A stretch of DNA of 64,000 nt from Calcarisporiella thermophila CBS 279.70 (taxonomy: Eukaryota; Calcarisporiellomycota): positions 35,731 to 99,730 of the forward strand of contig NW_027192195.1 in the NCBI RefSeq assembly GCF_041956535.1, in the 5' to 3' direction. A program made the translations under genes and the position numbers. Shown one piece after another: positions 10,957 to 22,656 of this stretch. The first letter of the stretch is position 1. Every line of letters starts with the position of its first letter. The notes beneath the pieces were generated by a model. The model did no database searches and was not told the origin of the DNA. It worked only from the letters and a program-made list of their open reading frames with translations.

Positions 10957-11700
10957 AAGGGAGGACACTTGAGTTAATTATCTTGAATGAAACCTAGGTT
11001 CTAGTGGGATTCCTTTTATTGAGTAACGTGTACATATTTGCAATAAAGCTCTGCATGCGACCAGCTCATTTCTTCATTGCAAAATCGAGGATCTGCCATA
11101 CGTTCCGGGTGATATACTCCTATTTATACCTAATTTAATAGTGGTATTTGCAAACTCCCATGTGGAGAATGGTGTTTAGTGTACATTGTATGAGATTAGG
11201 TCTACATACAAAAAGTTAAACGTTCAAAGGAAATAAAAGTTACTTGGCCTAATGTTTTTCAACACTACAGTACATTCTGATCAGCGTTTGCCCCCCGCAT
11301 CTCTTCCCACGGATTTTCCGTGACGGCTAGTTCGGCTTAACAGATGCATTTTGTTAGTTGCCACCTTCCCAAAAATAATAAAAAATTTTTGTGGCACTTG
11401 TCTGTGACATCTTTTGAAAAACCTGTCATGACACCAAAAAGAAAAGAATATAGAGTTTTCGAATAGAGATATATATTTATCGCTGAGTTTAGTTAATATA
11501 GAAAAGAAGAAGATAAACTCTGCTAAAAAAAAAAATTTATATATATAAGAGGAAGAAGAGAGGTCCCCCTAAAACTATTACACATTCAAGAGAAAGAGAT
11601 GAATAAAAACGAAAGTTCTAATAAAATAAAAGGAAGGAGAAACGAGTTATATATGTTAATATAAAAATATAATATGTCCAAATATATAACACACTAATGT
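10957..11700. other. convergent 3' region (FIP1 / RBR gene)
   Basis: About 740 bp between two converging stop codons. AT-rich with A-runs that fit 3' UTRs on both strands. No gene is supported. Confidence 0.55.
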
Positions 11701-13670
11701 TCATGATCTACTGTGAGTGAGGGTAGGTGTGGAGGTGTCGGAATTCGGGAGATCTGGTAATATCCGCTGCAGGCGAGCTACATCCGGTACCCCAATTTCT
11801 GGTCGGTCAACGCTATTTGTGGGTGCTGTGCTCTCATTGGGTGGAGACGATGTCTCCTCAGAGATTCTAGATGTTTTTTCTAGTGTGGATTTACGGCATC
11901 GATAAAATCCGCAATTCTGAAAGGACAATTATAAAGGATACAACGATTAGCATTGTGATGATACAGTATTTATATTGGTGGGTTGTTTTACCTCCGACCA
12001 TGCACTCCGACACATCCAGCAGAAGCGGTACCCACAGTGCAAGCAGTCCACTTTGTTGCATCCATCGTCTCTGTGTATTAATATCGAGCAGTGTGGGCAT
12101 GATCGGCTGTTGTCAAGCTTCCATCGCAAGCTCTCTGCATCGATTTTGTTCGTTAGACCAGAAGCTTTCCACTGCATATACTCCACACAGGTGCGCCCGG
12201 AATGGTGTGTCGTCTCACCGCATTGGAGGCATATCGATCGATCACAAGACGAGCTAAAAAATTTCAGATGGGTTAAAGGCTGTAAAATTACAAAAAGATA
12301 TCTAAGAAGAGCGTTTCTCTACCAGAAAGTTTGTGGGAAATTGGCCACATGTGCAAATTGAAGTTCTTTCCAGTGCTCAGGTCTCCGCTCAAGAGCTAGA
12401 AGTTTTGACGAGATAGAAGCAGCTCGCAGGCGATCAGTATGATCCATACTCGTCCTAAAATAAATAACCCTTGAGTGTCCAATAATACACATTCCACTAA
12501 GAGAGAGGTTTACCCAAGTTGTCTCACTAGCTCTGGTAGTAAGGTATAGTAAATATCCGCAATATAGTAGCCATGCGAGAGGTGTTTCCGGCAATCTTCA
12601 GCAAGCCGCTCGCAGACCCTCAGGGAATCTTTATTAGTTAGGTCGCCAAAAAACTCAGACGTCTGGCGTACAATTTCAGCGAGGATTCTATATAGTAATA
12701 TTCTTTTCATTAGCTATATATAATTTTTTAAATAAAAAAAGACCAAGCATCGTACTTCTTCTTCTCAGCGCCCTCTGCCTTGTTCAATGAAGCAGCAACT
12801 ACTTCACCGCCACATTCTCCGCAATATCGTGAGAATGCTCGGAATGGTTGGTTAAAGTTGTTGTACATTTCAACCACATGTGGTTCAACGTACTGCCAAA
12901 AAAAAAAATCATTAGCTTGTTAACATTTTGCTGGCTTGTGGTTTAGTATAATGTATTTACTCTGCTCCATTCCGCCTGGGGAATAATATCCTGGCAAACA
13001 GGGCATTTAATCTTGGTGACATTTAATCCCCATGAACTTTTTACAACTTCCGTGACATATCTTCAAAGAAGAAGGGGTAGTATTAAATCAGATAAGTATG
13101 GAGCATCTTTAACAAAGATAAAAGGATAACGATTCCTTACCGCTTGAAACATTCCTCACAAAACTGATCTCGACAAAATGTTAAACAAAGGTCTAATTGT
13201 GCATCAAAGCAAATGGAACAACGTTGCATCCAATACTCCAGCCTTTCTCTTGATTGCCTTGACCCACCACTCAATACATCCCCAGCAAGCAAAGCAATGG
13301 CACGATGGGCAACAAAGGTTAATGAGCGCAGAAGGAATGCCGGTAGAAGCAGTGCAAGAATGATAAGTGTAACAAGAGAAGTGGCATACATGATTAGCGT
13401 ATTAAAGAGGGAAACGGGCGAGAGCCAGAGGGGTAGTAGGTTGGAGAAAAGCCGCTGTCTAAACTTAGTGTCGTTAAATTGCATGGAGGTAGCCTTGTCA
13501 TCCATTGGTGAAGAGGGAGGAGAAACGCCTTCAATGACGGTGGCGTTGTCGTTGCTAGAGGTGAAAAAGCGGAAAGCGATGGGGAGGAGAGAGAGGAATG
13601 AACCTGCGTCTGGCTCAGCAGCGTTGGCAAAGGAAGATTTCTGATCCAAGGTCCACACAGAGTCCTGCAT
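11701..13670 (-). CDS. membrane-anchored RBR (RING-IBR-RING) E3 ubiquitin ligase
   Basis: Seven exons: 13670-13141, 13060-12961, 12892-12756, 12702-12514, 12454-12323, 12253-11992, 11916-11701; 521 aa with consistent phases. Residues about 90-130 are strongly hydrophobic (LFNTLIMYATSLVTLIILAL and following), predicting one or two membrane helices. RING1 begins near 159 (CSICFD...CRDQFCEECFKRY) and continues into exon 2 (KCPVC). An IBR-type block follows in exon 6 (CSSCDRSICLQC...HSGRTC). RING2 is CPHC...RDDGCNKVDCLHC...FCWMC, where the Cys in DDGC is the position that carries the thioester in parkin/HHARI-type ligases. A Ser/Thr/Pro-rich tail ends the protein. A role in membrane-localised ubiquitination is inferred. 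Its dedicated E2 class (UBE2L3-like) is encoded at 37411. Confidence 0.85.
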
Positions 13671-14107
13671 TATACTCTTATTGGCAATTATTACAAGCGT
13701 TGTATTGTATGTATGGCAATGTCAATGCCAGCGCTGTCATTCGGACTATGTCCTTAATTAATTCTAAATGAAAGTGCTTACGAGACAATATAAGGGCGAA
13801 ATGTCAGTAAAATGTGAACAAAAAGAACAAAAAAAGCAGAGGAAAAAAAAAACAGGGAGAAACAAGACATGAGTGGAAAAACTATCCAGTAATATTATTA
13901 TGGTTATACTGCTAACTCATTGTTCTAGGTAGGCGGTCCTCGTGAGCTTTGTCCTACGTCTTCATATCCGTTTTTTTTAAATCTCATCTGCCCTATGCCT
14001 AATCGTGGCGCAGCCTTTGTTTTCACACCTACCACGTTTGCGAGATAGAACTTGTTCGAGGTTGAATAAAAAAGAGGAGTGTAATACACGCGAAATCCCA
14101 CACTATT
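13671..14107. promoter_or_regulatory. divergent promoter region, RBR ligase / TOM70
   Basis: 437 bp between two divergent start codons. It contains poly-A and pyrimidine stretches but no TATA box that I would defend. Confidence 0.45.
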
Positions 14108-16331
14108 ATGTCCTTATCCCCCTCGGTTCATCAGACCGCTTCCAACATCAGGGGCGCTGCTGTGAATTCTACCAATCATCCCGAGGCGGTGACTCCCCCT
14201 TCGTCGTCGGCTGCCAAAAGTTTCTTTGCCGAAAAAAGCTGGAAATTTTACACTACCATCGCTCTAGCTGTCGTTGTGGCGGGCGCGGGCTACTGGTATC
14301 TAACGGCATCCTCTTCTGCTATACTGCCGAAATCTGCACGGAAGAAGAAGAAGGCAGAGAAGAAGGCAAGTAAGGGGAAAAAAGATTCAGCTAGCGTAAA
14401 AGATGCAAAAGGTAATATTTTTTGTTTTATTAATCTTGTGAATATTAGGCGTTTGACTCTAATTCCATACTCTTGATGACTAGGCGATGACTTGTTAAAT
14501 CTATCTGAAGAGGAAATTGAGAGTTTGTCTAAAAAAGTGCGTTATTTCTTATTCATTAACAATTTTTTATAAACGCTAACCCCTATCCTCTATTCTTACT
14601 GGTGATTAGGAACGAACTGACGCCGCCCAATCCCTCAAAACCACCGGGAATGCAAAATTTGGTGCTAAACAATACCAGGAAGCTATCATTTACTATTCCA
14701 AAGCGATTGAATTCCACCCCGATCCTGTTTATTATGGGAACCGTGCTGCCTGTTACGCAAATATTGGTGAAATCGAAAAGGTGATCTCGGACTGCAATGA
14801 AGCGTTGTCAATGGATCCGGTATATATTAAAGCACTGAACAGGAGAGCTCAGGCTTATGAAAAGTTAGAGGAGGATGAAAGTGCCCTATATGGTAAGTCG
14901 TCCACTAATTCAATTCTAATCTCAAAAGCAGTTTGTTGAGCTAAAGAATTGACTTTTTTCTCAGATTTCATGGCCGTTTGTATCCTTGACGGATTCAAGA
15001 ATGAGGTTGCTGCCGCTTCCATGGAAAGAATGATTAAGAAAGTGGCTGAGAAGAAAGCGAAGGAGATGTGGATTGTAATTGTTTTTTTCCAAGGAATAAC
15101 TAGAACGCTGAAGCACTCACAAAATTTTATGTTTACACATTCTAGAACAAGAAGCCAAAATTACCTTCAAAAACATTTATTAGTACCTATTTTGATTCCT
15201 ACCGCAAAGAGACCGATGGCCTTGAAAGCCTCTCCGAAACTGACGACAGCGGTGATGCCTACTACTTACGTGCTCGCAACTTCCTTAACCTGAGCAAATA
15301 TGAAGAAGCAATGCAAGCCTGCTTCACAGCTTTGGAACGTGGGTGCGAAAAATGGAGTGCTCAAGCCTCCACATTGAAAGGCACTTTCCTATCCCTGCAG
15401 GGTAATTCACAAGAGGCTTTAGAGTACTTCAAGAAGGCAATCGAGTTTGATCCAAAATACACTAAGAGCTATATTAAAAGCGCTGGACTATATCTTGAGC
15501 AAAGTATGCTGGACTATTATTTAGTACCTATTTGTAATGCTTAACCATTACCTTATCTTTTAGACGACTCTGTCACCGCGTTCAAGCAATTTGATGATGC
15601 AATTGCAATCGATCCTAATGATCCGGACATCTACTTCCATCGCGGACAACTGCATTTCCTTACTGGCGATCTTGCTGCCGCAACGAAAGATTATGCTCAC
15701 AGCATTCAACTCGACCCGGATTTCCCCTATGGGCATATCCAGCTGGCAATTGCGCAGTACCGCCAAGGATCCGTGTCCGCGGCAACAACGACGTTCCGTC
15801 AAGCCCTAAAGCAATTCCCGCGATCCCTAGAAGTGCTGAACTATTATGGGGAAGTATTGCTGGATCAGCAGAAATTTAGTGAAGCGCAGGAATGGTTTGA
15901 AAAAGCAAGGGAGATGGACAAGACCAACCCGTTGCCCCTTGTGAACCTTGGTCATGTGGCATTGCAGAGAGATCAAGACTTCAAAAAGGCAGAAGAATAT
16001 TGTCTCGAGGCTCTTAAAGGTAAAAAAATATTGCCCCTCCTTATCTTGAAGTTCTTTTACGGATGTGTTGAATTTTTCCGCTTTCCCCCTCTTGAATATC
16101 TTAGTGGATCCGGATTCGGATGTCGTCCTTGCCACCTATTCTCATCTCCTCATGCAGCAAGGCCGCCAAACAGACGCCAAACCTTACATGGAGCGCTCAA
16201 TTTCCCAAGCTCGCACCGAATCGGAACTGGCGCAAGCTCTCCAATTCCTGCTTGCCACCCAGGCGCAGGAGGAATTCATGAAAAGGTATCCTGAACATGC
16301 CGCACGTTTGAGCGCAATGGCGGGACTGTGA
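14108..16331 (+). CDS. TOM70: Tom70 mitochondrial import receptor
   Basis: Seven exons: 14108-14411, 14484-14536, 14610-14892, 14965-15074, 15146-15503, 15564-16019, 16105-16331; 596 aa, the usual Tom70 size. The outer-membrane anchor lies at about residues 47-65 (FYTTIALAVVVAGAGYWYLT) and is followed by a lysine-rich cytosolic linker. The first TPR cluster starts at about 120 (SLKTTGNAKFGAKQYQEAI...YYGNRAACYANIGE) and is the Hsp70/Hsp90-docking clamp. A middle segment with KPKLPSKTFISTYFDS is characteristic of Tom70. About seven further TPRs follow (for example YYLRARNFLNLSKYEEAM and IYFHRGQLHFLTGDLAAA) and form the preprotein-binding pocket. It imports carrier precursors into mitochondria. 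Confidence 0.93.
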
Positions 16332-17200
16332 AAATATATATACTCTAATGTCAAAAACAGGGCTTGGGGTCTTTGGTGCTTATCCTCTACTTATTTTCTT
16401 TATTTTCCCTTCGTGCTTGACATTTAATGCACTTTTATCTCGATATAGAATTTATCTTACTTTAAAATATATAACGCCCTTGCTTTTTAAAGTTGGTTCC
16501 TGGAAGAACGGCTTCTTATCAAATGCAAGCACTAGGAAGCAATTATCTAAAGATTCAAATTCGAATTTGACAAACAGTTTTGTCTGCAGTTCGAACTGCC
16601 TATCTGCTTACTAGTGTTTGGTGCTCCAATCCTTGATAATATTGATGTAGAAGGCGGGAGTCAAGACTGAGCAGGAAAAAAAGTCTGCGTCAAAGACTTG
16701 ACTTTGAAGAATAAGCAATTGTCTCGGTAGAAGCTAACGCGCAGTAATATCGCCACGCAAATGATTCCGCGAGTTTTCATTGTGACTCTGAGCTTTCCCT
16801 CTGCGAATAGCCGTATCCCTGCTGTCCCCAGTTTGCGGCCGAGCTTGGAATACACCGGCCTTGAGATTTCTGTGCGAATGTTCGTTATTCATTTTTTTTT
16901 TCTCAGCATATCCTGACACCTGATGCGGCCGCCATTCGGGTTGAGCCATTTAGATTCGGGCGTACTCTCATCCGGATTTGACTAGCACAGTATACCAGAG
17001 GGGCTGAGAAGATGGTTTGGTACAACCCCCACAAAAGCTTCTTTTGGAATTTGACAGAATATAATGCTCGGCTGGATTGAATCTAGAGAAAAATTTTTGG
17101 AGAATTTTTTTTCTCTGGGGTATTAAATCACTAGCATCATTTTCTTCTTTTCCTTGCATTCTCTTTATTCCTCGTAGGCCATCCTTTACGCTCGAGAAAG
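16332..17200. other. intergenic region upstream of the NT-C2 gene
   Basis: About 870 bp. Overlapping minus-strand ORFs at 16661-16949 and 16968-17159 show no motif and look like chance. The last 150 bp are pyrimidine-rich, as expected for a promoter of the plus-strand gene. Confidence 0.5.
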
Positions 17201-17872
17201 ATGCTAAACATCTTCAACAGGCTAAAATCCCCTAACGGCAAATCCTTGCCTTGCCTCACTCGCCTTCACATCCTCTCACTAGATAACTTCCCCCTCCTTC
17301 AACTCCATTGCACGTACATGGTCATCTATCGTGTCTATTGCCCCTCATATCCTCTCTCCCAGCTCACAGGTCGAACCCATCAGGTCTCGCTCCAAAACTA
17401 CTGCGCAAAATGGGACATGTGCGTGAATGGGCGAGTACGGATACCGATTATCGAAGAAGAAAAGTATAGGACTGAGGGATTGGGGCCATGCTTTTTGGAG
17501 ATGCGTATTATGCAACTCCTTAATGGAAAAAGTACGCCTCTAGGTCATGTGAGAATCAATCTGGCGCAATATGTTGGCGGCAACGAACACATTAGTGGGC
17601 CTCGAAGATACCGCCTACAAGGCACTGTATACCCCCGCGCGACTCTTTTATTGGATCTTAGCGTTGAACCAGAAAACACACAGGAGCTACAAACAAAAAA
17701 ATATCGCATTCCTCCTCTTGATAGGTCGCTCCTAGTGCCCAATGAACTGGATTTGTTGGAGATCCTCAAACGTGAGCAAGAGTCGCGTCGCCGACAAAAG
17801 AGATTGCAGAAGAATCGATGTCACCGTCGTGAAAATGTGCAGCCGGTGGCAATAGCAGAAATAAATTATTGA
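17201..17872 (+). CDS. NT-C2 domain protein (EEIG1/EHBP1-type), 223 aa
   Basis: The ORF carries an N-terminal C2 (NT-C2, PF10358-like) fold: TRLHILSLDNFPLL, GRTHQVSLQNYCAKWDM, GPCFLEMRIMQLLNGKSTPLG and HVRINLAQYVGG, then RRYRLQGT...TLLLDLSVE. NT-C2 domains bind membranes or link vesicle traffic to the cytoskeleton. The C-terminal 50 residues are basic (EILKREQESRRRQKRLQKNR). The segment between LHC and GRTH (about 17317-17366) is odd for the family and may hide a short intron. A 39-nt in-frame GT-AG candidate (GTGTCT...CTCACAG) exists, so the true protein may be slightly shorter. The start choice is the first ATG. Confidence 0.7.
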   Translation: MLNIFNRLKSPNGKSLPCLTRLHILSLDNFPLLQLHCTYMVIYRVYCPSYPLSQLTGRTHQVSLQNYCAKWDMCVNGRVRIPIIEEEKYRTEGLGPCFLEMRIMQLLNGKSTPLGHVRINLAQYVGGNEHISGPRRYRLQGTVYPRATLLLDLSVEPENTQELQTKKYRIPPLDRSLLVPNELDLLEILKREQESRRRQKRLQKNRCHRRENVQPVAIAEINY

Positions 17873-18098
17873 ACACTAGCATCAGCTGGTCAAAAGTCAT
17901 GTATGTTTCTACTACATGTATTTATTCCCAATCCTCCTACCCCTCTCCCATCACTTCATCATTGGTATTTTTTTGTCATTCTCGTCAGATTTGCGCATTG
18001 TACCTGGTTGTCTAATCCTCCCTCTTGTCTGGTGTCTCATTATGCAATATATTTATAGAGTAATAGTGAATAAAAAAAGTACAATAAGATAATAATGT

Positions 18099-19128
18099 CT
18101 ATCGCAATGATTTGCGCTGTTCCTGCAGCTCTTTTTCTGCAAGCTTGCGAGCCTTGACTGCTCGATATGTTGCAATTGCTCGCTCTCGCTCCGACTCCAG
18201 TTGTTTTCTTGCCGCCATACTCATATTCTTCAATTTCCGATTATTTCTTGCCTTCACTTCCTTCACTAACTCGTCCTCCTCCGATGAATAGGCTTTTGCT
18301 TCTTCCTGCTCTTTGGCTTCAAGAGTGCGTTTACCTGCACCTCTGGCTTTAGGAGTAGTGAGGGTTGGCGGTGCAGGCGCAACTTCACCAAACTTGACCT
18401 CATCATGCAACTGGTGGAAGTCGCGCGCACTAGCTTCTTCTAGGAGTGCATCATGTTTGGCAAGCTTAGCAAGTTTACGTTTCTCTCTATACCTAGTATG
18501 GGAGTGTATGAGGGATATGTGATTTAGCAGTGACGAGGCCCATCAAGAATAATTTCAACCCACTTTCTTCTCTTCTCTGTTGTTCTTCCTTGCCGAACGG
18601 AATGCAGAATCTCCTCACGCATTTGCTCATCAACTCGCCTTGAAAGTACAGTGTAAGCTACATTTAATTAGAATAGCCATAAAGATATACTCTCTTACTT
18701 GCTAAAGTCGGAGAACTTTTCTCCAGGCTGTAGTAATAATAATTTTCTTTTTTCTTTATCATCCTAGCAACAATAATAATAGATCAGCGGGCTGCATTAT
18801 AGAAGGAAAATAATGTCACTAAATAAATCATGGAACCTGATTTACATTTTGTTTTGATTCACCCTGTTTTGAATCTTTTGAACTCTTATTGTCCTTTGCT
18901 GCCTTTATTTCTCTAGCTTCCCGCTGTTTCTTCTCCATTATCTCTCGGGCCTTCATCATAAAGACAAATCCTCGAGGAGCATCGCGTTTGGTCTTGACGG
19001 ATTGTGGCTCTAGATTGATACTGCGAAACAGGGGAATGTAAGAATCAGTGAATGATATAAAGGTAAATGAGTGGTCACCTTTGTTTTTCTTGCTGGCGAA
19101 TGGAGGCCTTCTTTCGTTTATGTGGCAT
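18099..19128 (-). CDS. CCDC137-like nucleolar coiled-coil protein
   Basis: Five exons: 19128-19079, 19020-18846, 18763-18699, 18638-18564, 18492-18099; 252 aa with consistent phases. It is very basic and charged. Landmarks of the CCDC137 family as I know it are an MPHKRKK start, a DAPRGFVFMMKAREI block, a LQPGEKFSDFSKRVDEQMRE block in the middle, and VKFGEVAPAPPTLTTPK near residue 160. The last hundred residues form a lysine/glutamate-rich helix. Human CCDC137 is a nucleolar/perichromosomal protein; the molecular role in fungi is not known to me. It converges with the NT-C2 gene at its 3' end. Confidence 0.72.
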
Positions 19129-19462
19129 TTCTTTCAAGGGAGAATTAAGAATATGGAAAGAATTGTTTACGAGCAATTAATTCGAGACTGCTCTTTCATT
19201 TTAAGCCTGTTGAGCTTTTTATTCTAAGTCGTCGACCTAATGGTCAATTACAATTTTCAAGAGAGGATTGTTTAAATAGTGTTTGCAGATTGAGCAATTA
19301 ATTTCATTGACCATTACCCAAAGTGCAATCGATTCATAGGATTCATCATTAAATATAGCCGGGATTAATCAGAATAAAGGATTCGAGAGAGCGGGGAAAA
19401 CAAAATGAATAAATACAGGTACAATACTTGATATAATCCAAACACCGTTAGGGATTCCTCCT
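19129..19462. other. intergenic region, nothing recognised
   Basis: 334 bp between the CCDC137-like start and the DUF5522 gene stop; probably promoter of the former plus 3' UTR of the latter. Confidence 0.5.
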
Positions 19463-19904
19463 CTACCATTCTACATCTCTACTTTTCATTTTCGATCCGT
19501 CTGCGTTCACTCTCTCGCTGGGCTTCTTTCCTACGTTTATGTGCTCAAATGGACAGTGCCTGCATTTGTTGCCACAACAATAGCCACGCTTTTTATGGGA
19601 GAGTGCAGTCATAACGGTGTATCCAGTGGCTGGATCTTTGTAGGTCATCTCTCCATTCTAAAAGGATTTGAAATTAATATTTTTTGTGCGTTAATTGGAA
19701 TAAGATTGCGATGATGTTTCCTACCTCGCATGCCAAACGATGTACTTCCACCCACTCTGGGGTTGCTTCTTGTTTAGGAGGGACAGAATTGGGTATCTTC
19801 TGGAATGTGGACTGGGGTGACATCAATGATATAGAGGCAGGAGAAAAAGATGGGGTCATGAGACGGTTTGGTCGATTCACCATTCGGAGGAGACAATTTG
19901 ACAT
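19463..19904 (-). CDS. DUF5522 family small zinc-site protein, 124 aa
   Basis: Two exons, 19904-19725 and 19657-19463, phase 0. The C-terminal exon holds the family signature: YKDPATGYTVMTALSHKKRG followed by CCGNKCRHCPF, a compact Cys-rich site likely to bind a metal. The family is found in bacteria and eukaryotes; no biochemical function is known to me. The N-terminal 30 residues are poorly conserved and contain basic residues (RMVNRPNRL), possibly an organelle-targeting sequence. The start could also be the Met at residue 8. Confidence 0.78.
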
Positions 19905-21228
19905 AAAGAAATCAAAATACCTCCAAATTGAAATTGAACCTTTTTAGAAATGTCCCCGAAGAAATAATTATACCAAGCTAATTGAGATAACATTTTGAAT
20001 CATAGTATCAATTCAATACAAGGGATAGCTGAGTAAATAGAAAACTTTGAAATAGGTATTTTTCTATTCACAGTCAGAGTTAGAGAGTATGCGTACGAAA
20101 TGGGTATGCCTGATATATATATAATGTGTATATATGAGTTTCCCGAAATAAACAATATATGTGGAATATTAAAAAGAGAGCGATATTAAGGGATAGGTAT
20201 CAACGGATATAAAAGAAGAGGGTAAGGAATAAATAGTATACAATGTAGATAATTGATATGAATATGCCTCTAAACCTAAACTTATGAAAAAAATACGCAC
20301 ACAATAGTAAATAATGGCAACACATTGAAATAGAACACATAGAACAATTAGAACTCCTTGATATTTCCACAACATGTAAGCCAGCGAATATGATGGATGT
20401 CGCCATTTTCCTTCCGAATGTCGGGATGATTAGAACTTCTATTTACATTTTCATTCGCTTACTCGCACGTTCCAAAAACGCAGGCGGAGCTGACAAACTC
20501 CTTCGAACGCGCACGCAGGGGGACGGGGGAGGAGGACAGATATTTTCCTTGTTGGATTCATCAATTACACTACAAATGGGGAGGTTATGGCTAGGTAAAC
20601 GCTTTCGGATGATGCGATGGTGAGCAGAAATAGTGAGGATGTGAGATGATTTCATTGTCATTAACTAAAAATAAAAATAGGAAAAATTGGAAAAATAAAT
20701 AAAAAAGTCTATGTTGAAAATCAAAATGATAAAGAAGAGCGGAACAAAAGAACGGACGATCAGAATGGTATAAGGGATATAAAAGAGTGTTTATGTATCA
20801 GTGGAATCAAGCTCTTTGGAAATATTCATAAAATTTTCGGGGCAGATCACTGCATCCAGGCATTGGCTTCGATTGGCCACAAGGCTCGATGATTTAAACC
20901 GGCTGTGATTAAACCAAAAATAACGTATCCTATGCGCAAAATATATATATACGCGAGCTATACAGCCTCCATTTAGCCGCATGCTCCATAATCAAACAAA
21001 ATGCTAACAGTTTGCCAGTATTACGAGTTAGGAATAATCGGGCGGGAGGAGTATTAAATCACGCGCGACATGTACTAACTGTTGCAAGGTAAACTGTCTA
21101 TGATTCAATTCTAGGGTTTGCATTTTATTATTCAAGGTAATAGTTTTAGAGTATATACAAAAAAATTCGAAATAAAACCTGGGTAAAGTCAAATCGATAA
21201 GTCGCAAGACCGTTTTCTATCTCTATAT
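19905..21228. other. intergenic region with possible small minus-strand ORFs
   Basis: About 1.3 kb. Most of it is AT-rich and featureless. The one ORF with protein-like composition is 20443-20661 (separate entry). The 63-aa ORF at 20791-20982 is not convincing. Confidence 0.45.
20443..20661 (-). CDS. possible small protein with KEN-like and basic motifs, 72 aa
   Basis: I do not recognise it. It contains DESNKENICPPPPSP, with a KEN tripeptide of the type used as an APC/C degron and a proline-directed SP site, then RVRRSLSAPPAF and a basic end (RASKRMKM). A donor-like GCGA|GTAAGC lies near the end, so it could be one exon of a longer gene. Composition differs from the surrounding AT-rich DNA, which favours coding, but no homolog is known to me. 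Confidence 0.35.
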   Translation of the reverse strand: MTMKSSHILTISAHHRIIRKRLPSHNLPICSVIDESNKENICPPPPSPCVRVRRSLSAPPAFLERASKRMKM

Positions 21229-22656
21229 TTAAAAGTTGGATGTAGCGCCCTCTGCCACCGGAACCACCTGGTAAAAAATGGTCATCCCATCCATCTATTA
21301 AAAAACGTTACGATTAGTATTTAGCCTACCAGTCCTACCCTAGGGACAAGGGGCCAATTGCTTACCATATGATCGCTGACATGACAATGGAACTAAGAGT
21401 TCAATTCAAGGTACATTTAGTTAGCAGACTACTAACTACTCCCCCAGGTATTCTTTACTTACCATCCACTCCCCTTGGTTATCTGGTATCATATCTACAA
21501 CCCGAAACGAGGCCGGCATTAAGTCCACGACATCTGTTCGATGCCCATTATAGAGGACAGTTGCTCCATGCCAGTGGGCAGTATGCATATCGAACGAACC
21601 TCCCAGTGACATCACATACCATCGAACCCGCGTACCCAATCCCAGGCTCAGCTCGTCAAGATTGTTATACATGAATCCATTAATGGAGTTCTTGTAGTTG
21701 GATACACGGAAGCCCGGATCTTTTCTGTCCACGCCCCTGGGATCATCACAGTATTCAAGGATATTCTGTTCGAGATACGGGGATCGGTTCTCGTCGATAA
21801 TGATCAGAATGGTAAACACCTCTTGGTCCAAATGACCGGAGGGCATCCCGCGTTCATTGAGCATGCCTGGCCGGTAGATGACCAGCGGACCCATCAAGCC
21901 CGCGTAAATATCACTAAGCTCTTCGACGTGGGAATGATAGGTGTAGAGCACGGACGAGGCATCGGCGGGGCCCGGCCCACTGCGTTCTGGAACTGTCCAC
22001 ACGTATACAAAGGTCTCACCGGGCTTCACAGCGGCACCCGGCTGGTTTTTTGCTTCCGCATGCATAACTCCTTCGTTCTCTCGTGTGTAATGAACCCCAT
22101 GTGGATGCATTGAATATGGTCGGGAGGCCATGTTCTTAAATGTTACTCGTATGGTGTCCCCAACCTCGGCACGAATTACGGGGCCTAAGAGTCCAAGTGA
22201 CCATTCGTGTGTGATTGGATTACGGAAGGTGGCATCCGTATATGAGCGGTATGCCGCTTTCTTGTACGTACTTCCAATACGGTGTGGGCCTTGTACTAGG
22301 AAAGTCCTTGCCCTAGTTTCATTCAGTGGAGCTCCATGGAATCGATCATATTTCATAGGGGCATAATTCCATATGATCTCTTCGGCTGTTATAAAATATT
22401 CTCGTACCTTACCGCCGCCCCCTGCCTTCCCGTCGCCCTTCGCAATAGGATCCTGGTCGAACACCTCTTCCGGGAGGGGTATCCGAGTGGGCTTGGGAGC
22501 AGTTTTTTCAAATTCAGCTCCTTCTTCGGGACCATCGGCCTCAGGACCGTCGTCATCACCGTCACGCTTTGATAATCGAGGCTGAGGAAGTGAGAGAGCT
22601 AGCGCTAAAACACTGAAGAACGATAGGCTTATAAAGAGTAAGTATGGTAATCGCAT
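21229..22656 (-). CDS. secreted two-domain ceruloplasmin-like multicopper oxidase
   Basis: Three exons: 22656-21463, 21392-21366 (only 27 nt) and 21294-21229; 428 aa. A signal peptide (MRLPYLLFISLSFFSVLALA) is followed by a dibasic LSKR site of Kex2 type and an acidic propeptide-like stretch. Cupredoxin domain 1 carries SMHPHGVHY and YTYHSHVEE; domain 2 carries MHTAHWHGAT and, across exons 1-3, FHCHVSDHM plus DGM. These are the four His-X-His copper motifs; the Cys-His and Met ligands of the type 1 site lie in domain 2. EYFITAEEIIWNYAP and LLGPVIRAEVGDTI resemble ceruloplasmin/hephaestin rather than fungal laccase or Fet3. Ferroxidase-type activity is inferred from family only. No C-terminal membrane anchor follows, unlike Fet3. 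An upstream in-frame ATG at 22689 would spoil the signal peptide. Confidence 0.85.

Noticed and set aside
10249-10968. 239-aa minus-strand ORF
   Set aside because: Antisense shadow of the Arg-Asp/Pro-Gly-rich FIP1 last exon; Ser/Val/Arg low complexity.
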